NCBI GenBank assembly: GCA_963803295.1
Contig: CAWDMC010000016.1
Location: 1 to 64,000, forward strand
Origin: CAWDMC01 sp963803295
GTDB lineage: Bacteria > Acidobacteriota > Terriglobia > UBA7540
Direction: 5' to 3'
DNA: 64,000 bases
Made by a program: the position numbers and the translations under genes. Below the pieces are notes generated by a model. That model was not told where the DNA came from. It saw nothing but the letters and a program-made list of their open reading frames with translations, and did no database searches. Positions 10,471-18,023 of the stretch are shown one piece after another (position 1 is the first letter of the stretch; every line of letters starts with the position of its first letter).

Positions 10471-10753
10471 GCCTCTCCCTCCAGACCTAAGCCCGGAGGA
10501 CAGATGCTATCCCCTCTCTCCCGCTTCCACCGACTCGCCGTTGACCCATCCGGCCGTCGCCCGCCAAGCACAACGTTCGCTATGGGTTGGCGCCACGACG
10601 AATCGCCCGCACTCGGGCTGTAAGCCTAAGTGCTGCAAACGATTATACCATTCGCTGTCAAGCCGAGGCCGAAAGCGGCCGAGAGCAGGAGGCGAAGGCG
10701 CTCGGGCGCACTAGAGCCCCCTAACGATCTATCGGCCACTCGGCTGGTAACCT

Positions 10754-12034
10754 TTAACGGCGGCTTACGTAGACGGGATCGCGGCTGATCCTAAGCGTCA
10801 GGCCCTTTGCGCCGGCCGTGACTGGAGTCGCCCGGCCGCCCAGGTAAGGAGTGGTGGTGAATCGCCCGTGAAACCCGGGGATCGTGACGTTATGGGCGCT
10901 GCCATCGGCGGCTCGTCGCCACGCCGCTAGGCGCTGATCGTGACCATTCGTGAATACCAAAGCGTAATCGTCCGGCGAGTCGAGCTGGACGCGTCGCTCG
11001 AAACGATACCCTTTGAACGTTCTCGTCAACTTCATAGCGGCGCGATAGGCAGGTTTGGGGACGTACCGGGGCTTTGCGCTGCCCTCGGGAGTCTTGATCA
11101 ATCCAAAGAGACCCTCCGGATCGTCGCCTGCCGAGTTGTCATCGGTCCATTCGTACCAGATCGTAAGAGGCACACCGATCGCCAGGTTGTTCAGGAACTC
11201 GCGCGCCAGCATCTGCGCCTGCATGACGACATCCATTCCCTTCATCGGCTTCCAGCCTGCCGAATACCCCCATTCGCTGGGGATAATCGGTATCTGCTTA
11301 TTCTTGGGCCCGTAGTGCGCGATGAGGCGGCCTACCGCCTGTAAGTCCCCGGTCGCGGTCTCGGGATCCTGTTGCCGGTAAGGATGTACAGTGACGGCTG
11401 AGAAATAGTTCAGAAGGCCAGCGCGAAAACAAGAATCGAGGAAGCGCAAATCGATAACGGCGCTGGCAGGCCCCACCAAGGTCTCTCCAGGAGTTGACTC
11501 GAGCAAGGCTTCCGCCGTGGTCAGCGCCAGCTTGGAATAGTCCTCCGCGTTGGGCTTGGGCCCCCAGAATCGGATGAAGTTCGGCTCGTTCCATAGCTCC
11601 CAGACAATGCCGCGGCCCGCGAAGTGACCCACTGCCGCTGCCGCCCAGCGTGCAAACGCGGCGCGGACCTCATCATTGTGGGGTGGCAGGCCTCCACCAT
11701 AGAGGGGATTGCCGTAGTCTAAAATGAACATCGTCCTGATACCATAGGGGCTAAGCGCGGCCAACAGCCTGTCGTAAGCGGAAAAGTCGTAGCGGCCGCG
11801 CGCCTTCTCGGTGTTCGCCCAAACCAAGTCCATCCGAACCCAGCGTATTCCCGTCGCGGCCAGAGCCTGCATCTCGCCCGGACGCGGATCCGTAAAGTGA
11901 ATCTCGACGCCCATGCTTTCGGGGACGGTAGGATGGAGGTTGATGCCGGTGGTGGGAGGGGTGGCGGCGTTCGCGCGCGGCGAGGCAACAGCAATTAACA
12001 GACACACTACCGGAATGGCGATGCGGCAAGTCAT
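10754..12034 (-). CDS. exported clan-A glycoside hydrolase (GH5/GH39-like)
   Basis: 426 residues with a cleavable signal (IPVVCLLIAVASPRANA). A TIM-barrel glycosidase: the acid/base motif WELWNEPN places Glu150 after beta-4, and IIPSEWGYS supplies the probable nucleophile Glu254. A small beta domain follows the barrel (about 345-426). This arrangement fits clan GH-A, closest in style to GH39/GH5 or the related 'cellulase-like' proteins; substrate cannot be told from sequence. The start codon overlaps the stop of the upstream NAD(P)-binding gene by 4 nt, so the two are probably co-translated. Confidence 0.82.
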   Translation of the reverse strand: MTCRIAIPVVCLLIAVASPRANAATPPTTGINLHPTVPESMGVEIHFTDPRPGEMQALAATGIRWVRMDLVWANTEKARGRYDFSAYDRLLAALSPYGIRTMFILDYGNPLYGGGLPPHNDEVRAAFARWAAAAVGHFAGRGIVWELWNEPNFIRFWGPKPNAEDYSKLALTTAEALLESTPGETLVGPASAVIDLRFLDSCFRAGLLNYFSAVTVHPYRQQDPETATGDLQAVGRLIAHYGPKNKQIPIIPSEWGYSAGWKPMKGMDVVMQAQMLAREFLNNLAIGVPLTIWYEWTDDNSAGDDPEGLFGLIKTPEGSAKPRYVPKPAYRAAMKLTRTFKGYRFERRVQLDSPDDYALVFTNGHDQRLAAWRRAADGSAHNVTIPGFHGRFTTTPYLGGRATPVTAGAKGLTLRISRDPVYVSRR

Positions 12035-12702
12035 AAAGGATGAGCGGCAGCATGGATATCTTTGCTTTCCAAGACCCGTTTGGGATAACCACTTCTCGCC
12101 ACCATCAACATGGCCCGGCCGATTTCGCGCGTCGTCAACACGTGACCGGGAAAGGCCAGCCGGAGCAACGGAAGCAAGGGTTTCGCAAGCATGTAGAAGA
12201 TTCGGTAAAGTTTCGTCTTGGATCTAATGCCATCGCGTGGCTCGATAAGCCCGGGACGGAACATATAGGCTGACGCAAATGGCAAGCGAAGCAACGCATT
12301 TTCCGTTTTACCCTTGATTCGGGCCCACATTGTTCGTCCCTGCTCCGAGCTATCCGTACCAGCGCCCGAAACATAGACAAACGTCATCTGCGGATTCAGG
12401 CGGCATAGGGTCTCGGCGGCGGCGATGGTGATCCCAAAGGTCACGCGCTCGTAGTCCGCTTCCGTCATTCCGCTCACTGACACGCCCAAGCAGAAGAAGC
12501 AGGCATCGAAGCCCGAAAGACTGGTCTCGATCGCCTCATAGTGCCAGAGATCGGCATGGACGATCTCCGCCACTTTCGGATGCTGCGTTCCGGTAGCGGT
12601 TCGGCCGACAGTCTCGACCAGTTGCACATCAGGATCAAGAAGGCATTCGCGCAGCACGCCTTGACCGACCATGCCGGTTGCACCAAAGAGCAGGACGTTC
12701 AT
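12031..12702 (-). CDS. NAD(P)-binding Rossmann protein (HTATIP2/NmrA-like)
   Basis: About 223 residues beginning MNVLLFGATGMVGQGV, a textbook glycine-rich nucleotide-binding loop. Further short-chain-like features: HADLWHYE after beta-3, CFFCLGVS at beta-4 and FVYVSGAGTD at beta-5. The family is atypical SDR; catalytic function unassigned. ATG 12702 is used because the Rossmann strand begins there; an extension to 12819 would overlap the DUF5996 gene. Overlaps the glycosidase start by 4 nt. Confidence 0.85.
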   Translation of the reverse strand: MNVLLFGATGMVGQGVLRECLLDPDVQLVETVGRTATGTQHPKVAEIVHADLWHYEAIETSLSGFDACFFCLGVSVSGMTEADYERVTFGITIAAAETLCRLNPQMTFVYVSGAGTDSSEQGRTMWARIKGKTENALLRLPFASAYMFRPGLIEPRDGIRSKTKLYRIFYMLAKPLLPLLRLAFPGHVLTTREIGRAMLMVARSGYPKRVLESKDIHAAAHPL

Positions 12703-12712
12703 CGTTCGACCC

Positions 12713-13647
12713 TTACAGGCTGCGCTCGAAAGCCTCCCGGTCCCACCGGGCAAGCTTCGCCCCCGCTTCGTAGGTACTTTGGCAAAAGTCGAGGATCGCC
12801 TGGTCGGGCGACTCGGCATTGCGCACGTCGTCGTATTTCAGAATGAATTCTCCCAATTGGGTCTCCCAGTAAGCTTCGTGTGGGAGCACGATCTCCTTGT
12901 CGAATCCAGACGGGGCCGGCATGCTATAGGCATAGAAAGCGGCATGCTTGAACCTCCGATCGCCCGGCCAGAAGCCACAACTGATCACTTCGTGAGAGTA
13001 GGCCTCGCGGGTGAGCGCGTCCACATCACTGGTTAGCGAAGCTCGCCGGCCGTTGAAGCGAGTCACGGCCAGGTCGAAAGAACCCCAGAAGAAATGCACC
13101 GGACTGGACTTGCCGAGGAACCGCGACCGGAATTCCTTGAGAATCCGATCGGCATTCACCAGGATGCGCCGAAAGCTCTCGACCGTGCCGAGTCGTACGA
13201 GGCGTGATGCTGGTCCTGGTCGAAGGGAGTTGTGTCGTCGAACTCGACCGGGGTGCGATGGATACGCACTTCAATTCCGAGCGAGCGCAGGCAAGCCATG
13301 TACTCGCCGTAGAAATCCGCCACCGAGCGCGGGTAGAGCGGAATTCCGTATTCGTTCCCCTCGCTGGTTCGAACCGTGAGCCGGTGCGCGATAAAGTCGA
13401 AGTCCACCGCGAAAGTCTGATGGCGTAACGGAATGGGTGAGGTGTTCAGGCCGCGCGGCGTGACGTAGAGGGGCACGTTCCACCAATGGTTCTCAAGTGG
13501 GGCAAGCGCCAAGCGGGTCTTACCCACAATTTGAGTCCACAGGTGGAGCGTGTCGCAAGTTTTCTCCCACTCCGGAAATTGAAGCGCGGGCCACTCAGGC
13601 GAGATCAAGTTCCACCTCGTCGATGTAGCACCAGCCCCAGTCTTCAC
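12713..13647 (-). pseudogene. DUF5996 family protein, split by one frameshift
   Basis: Two adjacent open segments (13156-13647 and 12713-13159) together make one full-length DUF5996 protein of about 310 residues. The first carries WPALQFPEWEKTCDTLHLWTQIVG, NHWWNVPLYVT and HRLTVRTSEG; the second FLGKSSPVHFFWGSFDLAVTRF, SHEVISCGFWPG and LGEFILKYDDVR. At about 13172-13180 the first segment ends ARSRAFGASW, while a one-base shift gives VESFRRILVNADRI, which joins the second segment smoothly; one G appears missing from a G run. Function of the family is unknown. Its 5' end overlaps the UBP gene by about 50 nt. It may be intact in the organism if the indel is an assembly error. Confidence 0.85.
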
Positions 13648-13858
13648 CAGGCTCGATCGACTTCATGATGGGATGCTTGGCGGACTGAAAGTGCTTAGTA
13701 GCGTGCCTATTTTTGGATGAATCGCAGCAACCTACGTGGCCGCAGGTCATGCACAATCGCAGGTGAACCCAGGTGTCACCGGTTTTCAGGCAATCTTCAC
13801 ACCCGCGCGTATGCGGCTTGACTTCCCGAATCTGGTCCGTATGCGTGCATCTGCTCAT
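13595..13858 (-). CDS. UBP-type zinc-finger protein
   Basis: 87 residues. Cys and His pairs characteristic of the zf-UBP fold: RCTHTDQI, CEDC, LRLCMTCGHVGCCDSS, NRHATKHF and KHPIMKSIEPGEDWGWCYID. In bacteria such domains occur as stand-alone small proteins of unknown partner; in eukaryotes the fold binds the free C-terminus of ubiquitin. ATG 13858 is preceded by GGGGAGG at the right distance; the longer open frame to 13933 has no support. First gene of the minus-strand UBP, DUF5996, NAD(P)-binding, glycosidase cluster. Confidence 0.88.
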   Translation of the reverse strand: MSRCTHTDQIREVKPHTRGCEDCLKTGDTWVHLRLCMTCGHVGCCDSSKNRHATKHFQSAKHPIMKSIEPGEDWGWCYIDEVELDLA

Positions 13859-14120
13859 CCGTAACCTCCCCGGGCCGCAAGGGCGCGTGACGGCTAGGCA
13901 AAGTTCCATGCCCCTGCCGCGGTCGCGACTCACAGCTCACGAGCTTCCTATTATCGAGCTTCTCATTATGATGATATCTTTCCTGGCAAGGTGCTAGCTA
14001 TTTCTATCGGCGCTGGGAAGTCCTGAACAACTCCACCTGGCGCCGTCATCGGGCCATTCCACGGCGAGGTGACCACGCTTCCAGTGGTCCGCTGAGTTCG
14101 TGCCTCAGCTTGAAACTCGG

Positions 14121-14127
14121 TCCTTCC
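14121..14127. repeat. target-site duplication, left copy
   Basis: TCCTTCC immediately outside the left inverted repeat. The same heptamer occurs at 16366-16372 immediately outside the right inverted repeat. Confidence 0.85.
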
Positions 14128-14142
14128 GGTAGTGTCCTAATT
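14128..14142. repeat. terminal inverted repeat, left end
   Basis: GGTAGTGTCCTAATT, exact reverse complement of 16351-16365. Confidence 0.9.
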
Positions 14143-14149
14143 CGCCCAA

Positions 14150-14915
14150 TCACGGCTGGGGCTTTGAGCCAATGACAACTTCAGGGATATCCACCGGAAA
14201 ATTAATAAACTGCACTTCTATTCCTACCGCCCTGAAAGCGGATTGGAGGGTGGCAAGGGTTGGCGTTAGCTCGATAAACCCAGGGGGCGGAACGTTTAGC
14301 CCGGAGGGCGGAAGGTTCGGATTTTGAGGGGGCGCTCCGCGATTCAAGACTCCAACTCCAATAACCTGTATGTCTAGATGGTTGGCAATGCTGGCCTCGT
14401 TTTGTACTGTCCATGCTGCTGCTTTGAATAACGGTAGAAACTGCTTTGCGAAGTTGAAACTCTCGTCTCCGCCTCCAGATGTACACCCAAACCTGATCGT
14501 TCCGCCGTTAAGAACCTTGAGTGCTGCTATGAAGTCCGCCTCTTGCTTCGCTGTCAACATCCGTGGCTTGATGCGTTCCTGGAGTTCAAGGAGCTTAAGC
14601 TCGGCGGTGGCTGCTCTGGTTTGTTGCTTAGCCATTTCCGTCTTGGCATCTGCCGCATGTTGTTCTAGACCAGCGACTCGTGCATTGGCATTGGCAGCAC
14701 GTTCCTGTTGTTTGCTGAGTTCGGTTTTAGCTTCCAGTAAGGTCCCGGTCGAATTGGCGAAGCTGCTGTTCTTGGCGCTTGTTGATGATGTTGCCTGTGA
14801 TGAGGACGCCGAAACCTGCCGCGAATGTCAGAAACAACAAAATTACGGCAATCCAATCGAATACGGTCTTCAGTCCTTCTACGGTCACTAATGAGGTCCT
14901 CGATGATCCATTCAA
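14150..14915 (-). pseudogene. IS passenger: membrane-anchored coiled-coil protein, one frameshift
   Basis: From ATG 14915 the product has one transmembrane helix (WIAVILLFLTFAAGFGVLITG), then a long Lys/Glu/Gln/Ala-rich coiled coil (LRQFDRDL, TELSKQQERAANANARVAGLE, AKTEMAKQQTRAATAELK), then a roughly 130-residue C-terminal domain beginning near PRMLTAKQEADFIAALK and ending in GIEVQFINFPVDIPEVVIG. Near 14738 one extra G in a GG run shifts the frame. I do not recognise a named family. It is transcribed away from the transposase and sits entirely within the element, so it is cargo. The fold resembles cargo proteins of other insertion elements only by general layout; that is inference. Confidence 0.7.
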
Positions 14916-15004
14916 TTACCTGCTCTTGGTTCCAGGAATTCTATCGCTCGGATGCGCCGTTGCCGCTCCGCTGATCTATCACAAATACTGTAACACAACA
15001 ATTG

Positions 15005-15033
15005 TTGACAAGTTATAGTTTGTGTAATACATT
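15005..15033 (+). promoter_or_regulatory. possible transposase promoter
   Basis: TTGACA (15005-15010), a 17-bp spacer and TACATT (15028-15033) between the divergent passenger and transposase genes. Consensus -35; -10 matches 4 of 6. Confidence 0.4.
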
Positions 15034-15034
15034 A

Positions 15035-15866
15035 ACTACACGGCGAACGTACTTAGCATTGACAAGCAAATCGGGATGATCGGCGCACTATGCGAAGGCT
15101 CTAGCATTTGCTCGATTGAGCGAGCGCTCGACGGGCGTTCATCGTGACACGATCATGCGGCTTGGAGTTCGCGTTGGTCAGGGCTGCACGGCTCTGACGG
15201 ACGCCAAGATGCGGAATCTTGATTGCCATAGTTGGAGATGGATGAAGTCTGGGGATATGTAGGCAAGAAGCAAAATCACGTTCGCCCTGGTGACGATCCA
15301 CATTTTGGCAACGTTAGGACTTACTGTGCCATCGACGCCGACACAAAGCTTGTTCCTGGATTTCGGGTTGCCAAAGATCGCGATCTGAGCAATACGACAG
15401 AGTTTGTTCTGGACATTGCCTCCAGAATGAAGAACCGGTTGCAAATCTCCACAGATGGTCTTGCGGCTTATGTGGACGCCATCGATTGGGCGTTTGGCCG
15501 CAATGTGGACTACGGCAAATCATCAAAACGTACGGTACCGAAGAGTCTATCGAAGCGCGGCGCCGGTACAGCGCTCTGAGAATCGCCAGCGCCGAGAAAA
15601 AGGCCGCCTTTGGCCGTCCTGATTTTGATCTCATCTCCACCAGCTACGTTGAGCGCTTGAACGCCACCACCAGCCTGCGCATGAAGCGGCTCGCCCGTCT
15701 GACGCATGCGTTCAGCAAGAAGCGCGAGAACTTTGAAGCGGCGGTTGGACTGCATTTCGCCTACTACAACTTCGTCAAACGCCACAGCACCTTCACTCCC
15801 GCGATGGCTGCTGGTGTAGACCAGTCGTTCTGGACCGTTGGCGATCTGCTAGAGGCAGCGGCGTGA
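15035..15866 (+). pseudogene. IS1-family-type DDE transposase, three frameshifts
   Basis: Reconstructed from several frames: N-terminal helix-turn-helix part (LSIDKQIGMIGALCEGSSI, then GVHRDTIMRLGVRVGQG), the DDE core (LEMDEVWGYVGKKQ, YCAIDADTKLVPGFRV, LQISTDGLAAYVDAI) and the C-terminal part (STSYVERLNATTSLRMKR, FSKKRENFEAAVGLHFAYYNF). Breaks: one extra base near 15131, one missing base near 15226 (just before LEMDEVW), and one missing C near 15513 (GGCAAATC where GGCCAAATC restores DYGQIIKTYG). IS1 relatives can use programmed frameshifting between insA and insB, but three shifts at unrelated places argue for decay or sequencing error. Catalytic residues all appear present in the reconstruction. 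Confidence 0.88.
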
Positions 15867-16176
15867 CGCATGTCGAGGAGTTACGAGACGTAATCCGCCA
15901 TCTCCATAGGGTCGAGTCGAAACACATCGAAAGGGTGCCTGTCAAAGAGACCTCTCGCGAACAGGCCGTGTGGGAAGGAGTTGTAGACGTTTTTGAGTTG
16001 ATCGGCCATCCATCTGCGAAGCGCCTCTACGCTTGGTCGCACGAAACGGACGATCCCAAACAGCCGCTCCGTCACGTCACCCCCTTGCATTCACATCCGA
16101 TTCAGTGAGCGCGGATGCGGTTCGCGCTGCAATCGTTCAGGAGTTTAGAAGCCTTGGCACAGCCGAAGAAGTCTAG
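15863..16176 (+). pseudogene. IS-associated small protein, one frameshift
   Basis: GTG at 15863 overlaps the transposase stop by 4 nt, suggesting coupling. It encodes VEELRDVIRHLHRVESKHIE, TSREQAVWEGVVDVFELIGH and AYAWSHETDDP-like text, stopping at 16108. Adding one base near 16095 gives VSADAVRAAIVQEFRSLGTA ending at TAG 16174-16176, which overlaps the next gene neatly. Function unknown; I see no catalytic motif. It and the following ribbon-helix-helix-like gene form a pair at the right end of the element. Confidence 0.6.
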
Positions 16177-16339
16177 AAAACCCGGACGCCCGCAACTGCC
16201 AAAAGGACAGGCCAAAGGAAGAATTGTCCCCGTGCGATTCAATCCAGAAGACCTGAAGCGTGTCTCGTCGGCTGCCAAGGCTGAGGGCAAGACGATTTCC
16301 GAATGGATAAGGAGCGCTGTCAATGCCGCAATCGCCTGA
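16154..16339 (+). CDS. small ribbon-helix-helix-like DNA-binding protein in the IS
   Basis: About 61 residues from TTG 16154, which has AGGAG upstream at 16139-16143. A basic, proline/glycine-rich N-terminus (KKSRKPGRPQLPKGQAKG) is followed by a compact unit typical of MetJ/Arc folds (IVPVRFNPEDLKRVSSAAKA then TISEWIRSAVNAA). Probably binds DNA; could be an element-encoded repressor. An alternative ATG at 16115 would overlap the preceding gene more. It ends 11 bp before the right terminal repeat. Confidence 0.62.
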   Translation: MAQPKKSRKPGRPQLPKGQAKGRIVPVRFNPEDLKRVSSAAKAEGKTISEWIRSAVNAAIA

Positions 16340-16350
16340 AGACGCAGGTA

Positions 16351-16365
16351 AATTAGGACACTACC
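16351..16365. repeat. terminal inverted repeat, right end
   Basis: AATTAGGACACTACC, exact reverse complement of 14128-14142. It contributes the last codons and stop of the DUF4442 gene. Confidence 0.9.
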
Positions 16366-16757
16366 TCCTTCCTGCGGACATGTAGCTGTTTTGGGACCTC
16401 GGCAATCACATTCCCGGTTTCGTCCTTTACCTCGACCGTGAAACCCGGCTCGATCTTTTCCTGGGTCTTGAGTGCTTGCTTGATGTCCTCGAGTTGTTCA
16501 GCGGACAGCCGGAAACTCGCGGACACGGTTCCCCTACCCGGCTTCCTGAAGCGAATGCTTGCAGACTTATCCCAGACGATGTAATCCGGCCCCAGATTCT
16601 CAATCAGCATCAACATGAAGAACGGATCGGTCATGGAATACAGTGACCCTCCGTAATGCGTCCCGACGTAATTGGTATTCCAGCGATGAAGCTTCATCTC
16701 CACATCGATCTCACGCCAATCCGCCCGGAGGCGCTTTACCCGGATGCCTGCGCCCAA
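16353..16757 (-). CDS. DUF4442 / PaaI-like hotdog-fold protein with IS-supplied C-terminus
   Basis: About 134 residues. Hotdog-fold features: GAGIRVKRLRADWREIDVEM, NTNYVGTHYGGSLYSMTDPF, YIVWDKSASIRFRKPGRGTV and FTVEVKDETGNVIAEV. Relatives are thioesterase-like and about 20 residues longer at the N-terminus (motif WPPFLGAGIRV), so the present TTG start at 16757 suggests a truncated or frameshifted beginning. The C-terminus originally read RRKDRVSS; insertion of the IS element changed it to RRKEVVS, with the TAA lying in the element's inverted repeat. The core is intact, so it may still function. Confidence 0.8.
   Translation of the reverse strand: MGAGIRVKRLRADWREIDVEMKLHRWNTNYVGTHYGGSLYSMTDPFFMLMLIENLGPDYIVWDKSASIRFRKPGRGTVSASFRLSAEQLEDIKQALKTQEKIEPGFTVEVKDETGNVIAEVPKQLHVRRKEVVS
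16366..16372. repeat. target-site duplication, right copy
   Basis: TCCTTCC adjoining the right terminal repeat, identical to 14121-14127. Confidence 0.85.
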
Positions 16758-16862
16758 GGGAGCGAAGTCGGTTTCAGGCGGTCTATCGGCTTTCGCGAAT
16801 TCCTAACGTTTACAACAATCCGGGGAATCTGCTTTCGCTCAAAGGACAGCGACTTGACAGCC

Positions 16863-16882
16863 TGTTGTCATATATGACAACA
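16863..16882. promoter_or_regulatory. HigBA operator: perfect 20-bp palindrome
   Basis: TGTTGTCATATATGACAACA is self-complementary over all 20 bases. It lies between a TTGACA (16854-16859) and CATAAT (16881-16886), and ends 10 bp before the toxin ATG. Expected site for the HTH antitoxin autorepressor. Confidence 0.8.
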
Positions 16883-16892
16883 TAATAACGGG

Positions 16893-17246
16893 ATGGCCGA
16901 GATCCGAAAAACCAAGCCCGTTTCATGGATCAAAGCAGCACTCAAGGATTTTCAGGAGTTTCCCGGAGGTGCGAAAGGCATACTCTTGGGTGCGCTCACG
17001 ATCGCAGCGGAAGGCGGGAAGGCGGACATCGCCAAACCCTTGCGCGGTTTCGATTCTGGCGTGCTGGAGATCGCCCTTGCGTACCGCGGTGATGCCTTTC
17101 GCGTGGTCTATGCTGTCCAACTCGCGGATGAGATTTGGGTGATCCACGCATTCCAGAAGAAATCGACGCAGGGCATTAAGACGCCGAAACACGAGATCGA
17201 CCTGGTTAAGGATCGGCTGAAACGATTGAAGGAGTTGCTCAGATGA
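16893..17246 (+). CDS. higB: RelE/HigB-type toxin (phage Gp49-like)
   Basis: 117 residues of the Gp49/HigB family, which cleaves mRNA on the ribosome. Diagnostic segments: MAEIRKTKPVSWIKAALKDF, GGKADIAKPLRGFDSGVLEI, DAFRVVYAVQLADEIWVIHA and FQKKSTQGIKTPKHEIDLV. Toxin-first order is typical of higBA. ATG 16893 has no Shine-Dalgarno; a -10-like CATAAT ends 6 bp upstream, so the transcript may be leaderless. Overlaps the antitoxin gene by 4 nt (ATGA). Confidence 0.9.
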   Translation: MAEIRKTKPVSWIKAALKDFQEFPGGAKGILLGALTIAAEGGKADIAKPLRGFDSGVLEIALAYRGDAFRVVYAVQLADEIWVIHAFQKKSTQGIKTPKHEIDLVKDRLKRLKELLR

Positions 17247-17566
17247 AAGGCGAAAGACTGGAGTTGGTTCGCGGTAGCGGGAACGTATTTCGCGACCTTG
17301 GTCGCGAGAACGCCGATATCGAGCAGTTGAAGGCGCTCCTGGCGGCGGAAATCATAAAGACGCTGGATCGGGACGAACTGACCGTGCGGGCCGCCCACGC
17401 CCAAACTGGCTTCGCGGCGGCGGACTTTTCTCGTATCCGGAACGCCGATCTCGGCAGGTTCACAGCGGATCGATTGATGTCGATCTTAAACCGCCTTGGT
17501 TCGCGAGTCGAGGTGAAAATCCGAGTGCGGCCTCTAGAGAACCTGTACGCGGGCACGAGGCCGTAA
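17243..17566 (+). CDS. higA: XRE-family antitoxin (HigA-like)
   Basis: 107 residues. Helix-turn-helix segment around EIIKTLDRDELTVRAAHAQT, GFAAADFSRIRNADLGRFTA and DRLMSILNRLGSRVEV, typical of the short XRE antitoxins paired with Gp49-like toxins. Starts within the toxin stop (4-nt overlap), so both are made from one message. Neutralises the toxin and, by family behaviour, represses its own promoter at the palindrome 16863-16882. Confidence 0.88.
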   Translation: MKGERLELVRGSGNVFRDLGRENADIEQLKALLAAEIIKTLDRDELTVRAAHAQTGFAAADFSRIRNADLGRFTADRLMSILNRLGSRVEVKIRVRPLENLYAGTRP

Positions 17567-17703
17567 CTCTCTGCCTCCCCGGGCGATGACCGCGGCGCGC
17601 GTTCGCGCGGGAAAAGTCCCCTACGCAAAGTATTTCTCCGCCTCGGGCGCGCGGCTTTCGTATCTGCGCGAGAGTGCCTCACATTTCGGAAAGAGCATTC
17701 GAG

Positions 17704-17793
17704 GTTTCCAATAAGTTTCCAGGAAGTTTACAGAAAGTTTCCACTTCCGCGGCTTCTTCGAACGGTTTCCAAAAAGTTTCCAGATTGTTTCCA
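17704..17793. repeat. 11-bp-phased GTTTCCA array in the 17567-18023 intergenic region
   Basis: Seven copies of GTTTCCA (one as GTTTACA) start at 17704, 17715, 17726, 17737, 17765, 17776 and 17787: two blocks with an exact 11-bp pitch separated by a 28-bp step. Units look like GTTTCCAnnAA. The remaining intergenic DNA (17567-17703 and 17794-18023) shows no gene I can support. Function unknown; could be iterated protein-binding sites on one face of the helix. Confidence 0.75.
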
Positions 17794-18023
17794 ACCGGGC
17801 ACTCCCGGACGGCAGCAACGGCCGCTTCAACCGCAGCTGAGACCGAGTCGGGTCCGGGTTTCGCCGCTGTTTTGGCACAGTAGAGGCAAAGGAACAGCGA
17901 AAGGGATGGAGCATCAATCGATCAACTTCTTTGGAATCAGCAGGAGGTGACGCTTCAGAATGCCCTTCACGCTTGACATTGGGATTCCCTGATCAGGATC
18001 GACTCGAATTCTGCTGTGCTTTG

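Larger units (their letters stand above)
14128..16365. mobile_element. IS1-type insertion element with passenger genes (2,238 bp)
   Basis: The ends are perfect 15-bp inverted repeats: GGTAGTGTCCTAATT at 14128-14142 and its complement at 16351-16365, flanked by 7-bp direct repeats TCCTTCC. Inside: a minus-strand coiled-coil passenger gene (14150-14915), a divergent plus-strand transposase of the group labelled IS1 family (15035-15866), and two small plus-strand genes ending at 16339. The transposase and two other genes carry single-base frameshifts. Excising the element plus one TSD copy restores a natural 3' end for the DUF4442 gene (ending in the residues DRVSS), which is strong internal proof of the boundaries. 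Confidence 0.9.

Noticed and set aside
15035..15866. Programmed frameshift as the only cause of the split transposase
   Set aside because: Three separate shifts at non-slippery places do not fit the single insA/insB-type shift.
14128..16365. Composite transposon carrying resistance or defence cargo
   Set aside because: Cargo consists of a coiled-coil membrane protein and two small proteins without resistance or defence motifs.
17704..17793. CRISPR-like array
   Set aside because: The units are 11 bp without spacers; no cas genes in the window.
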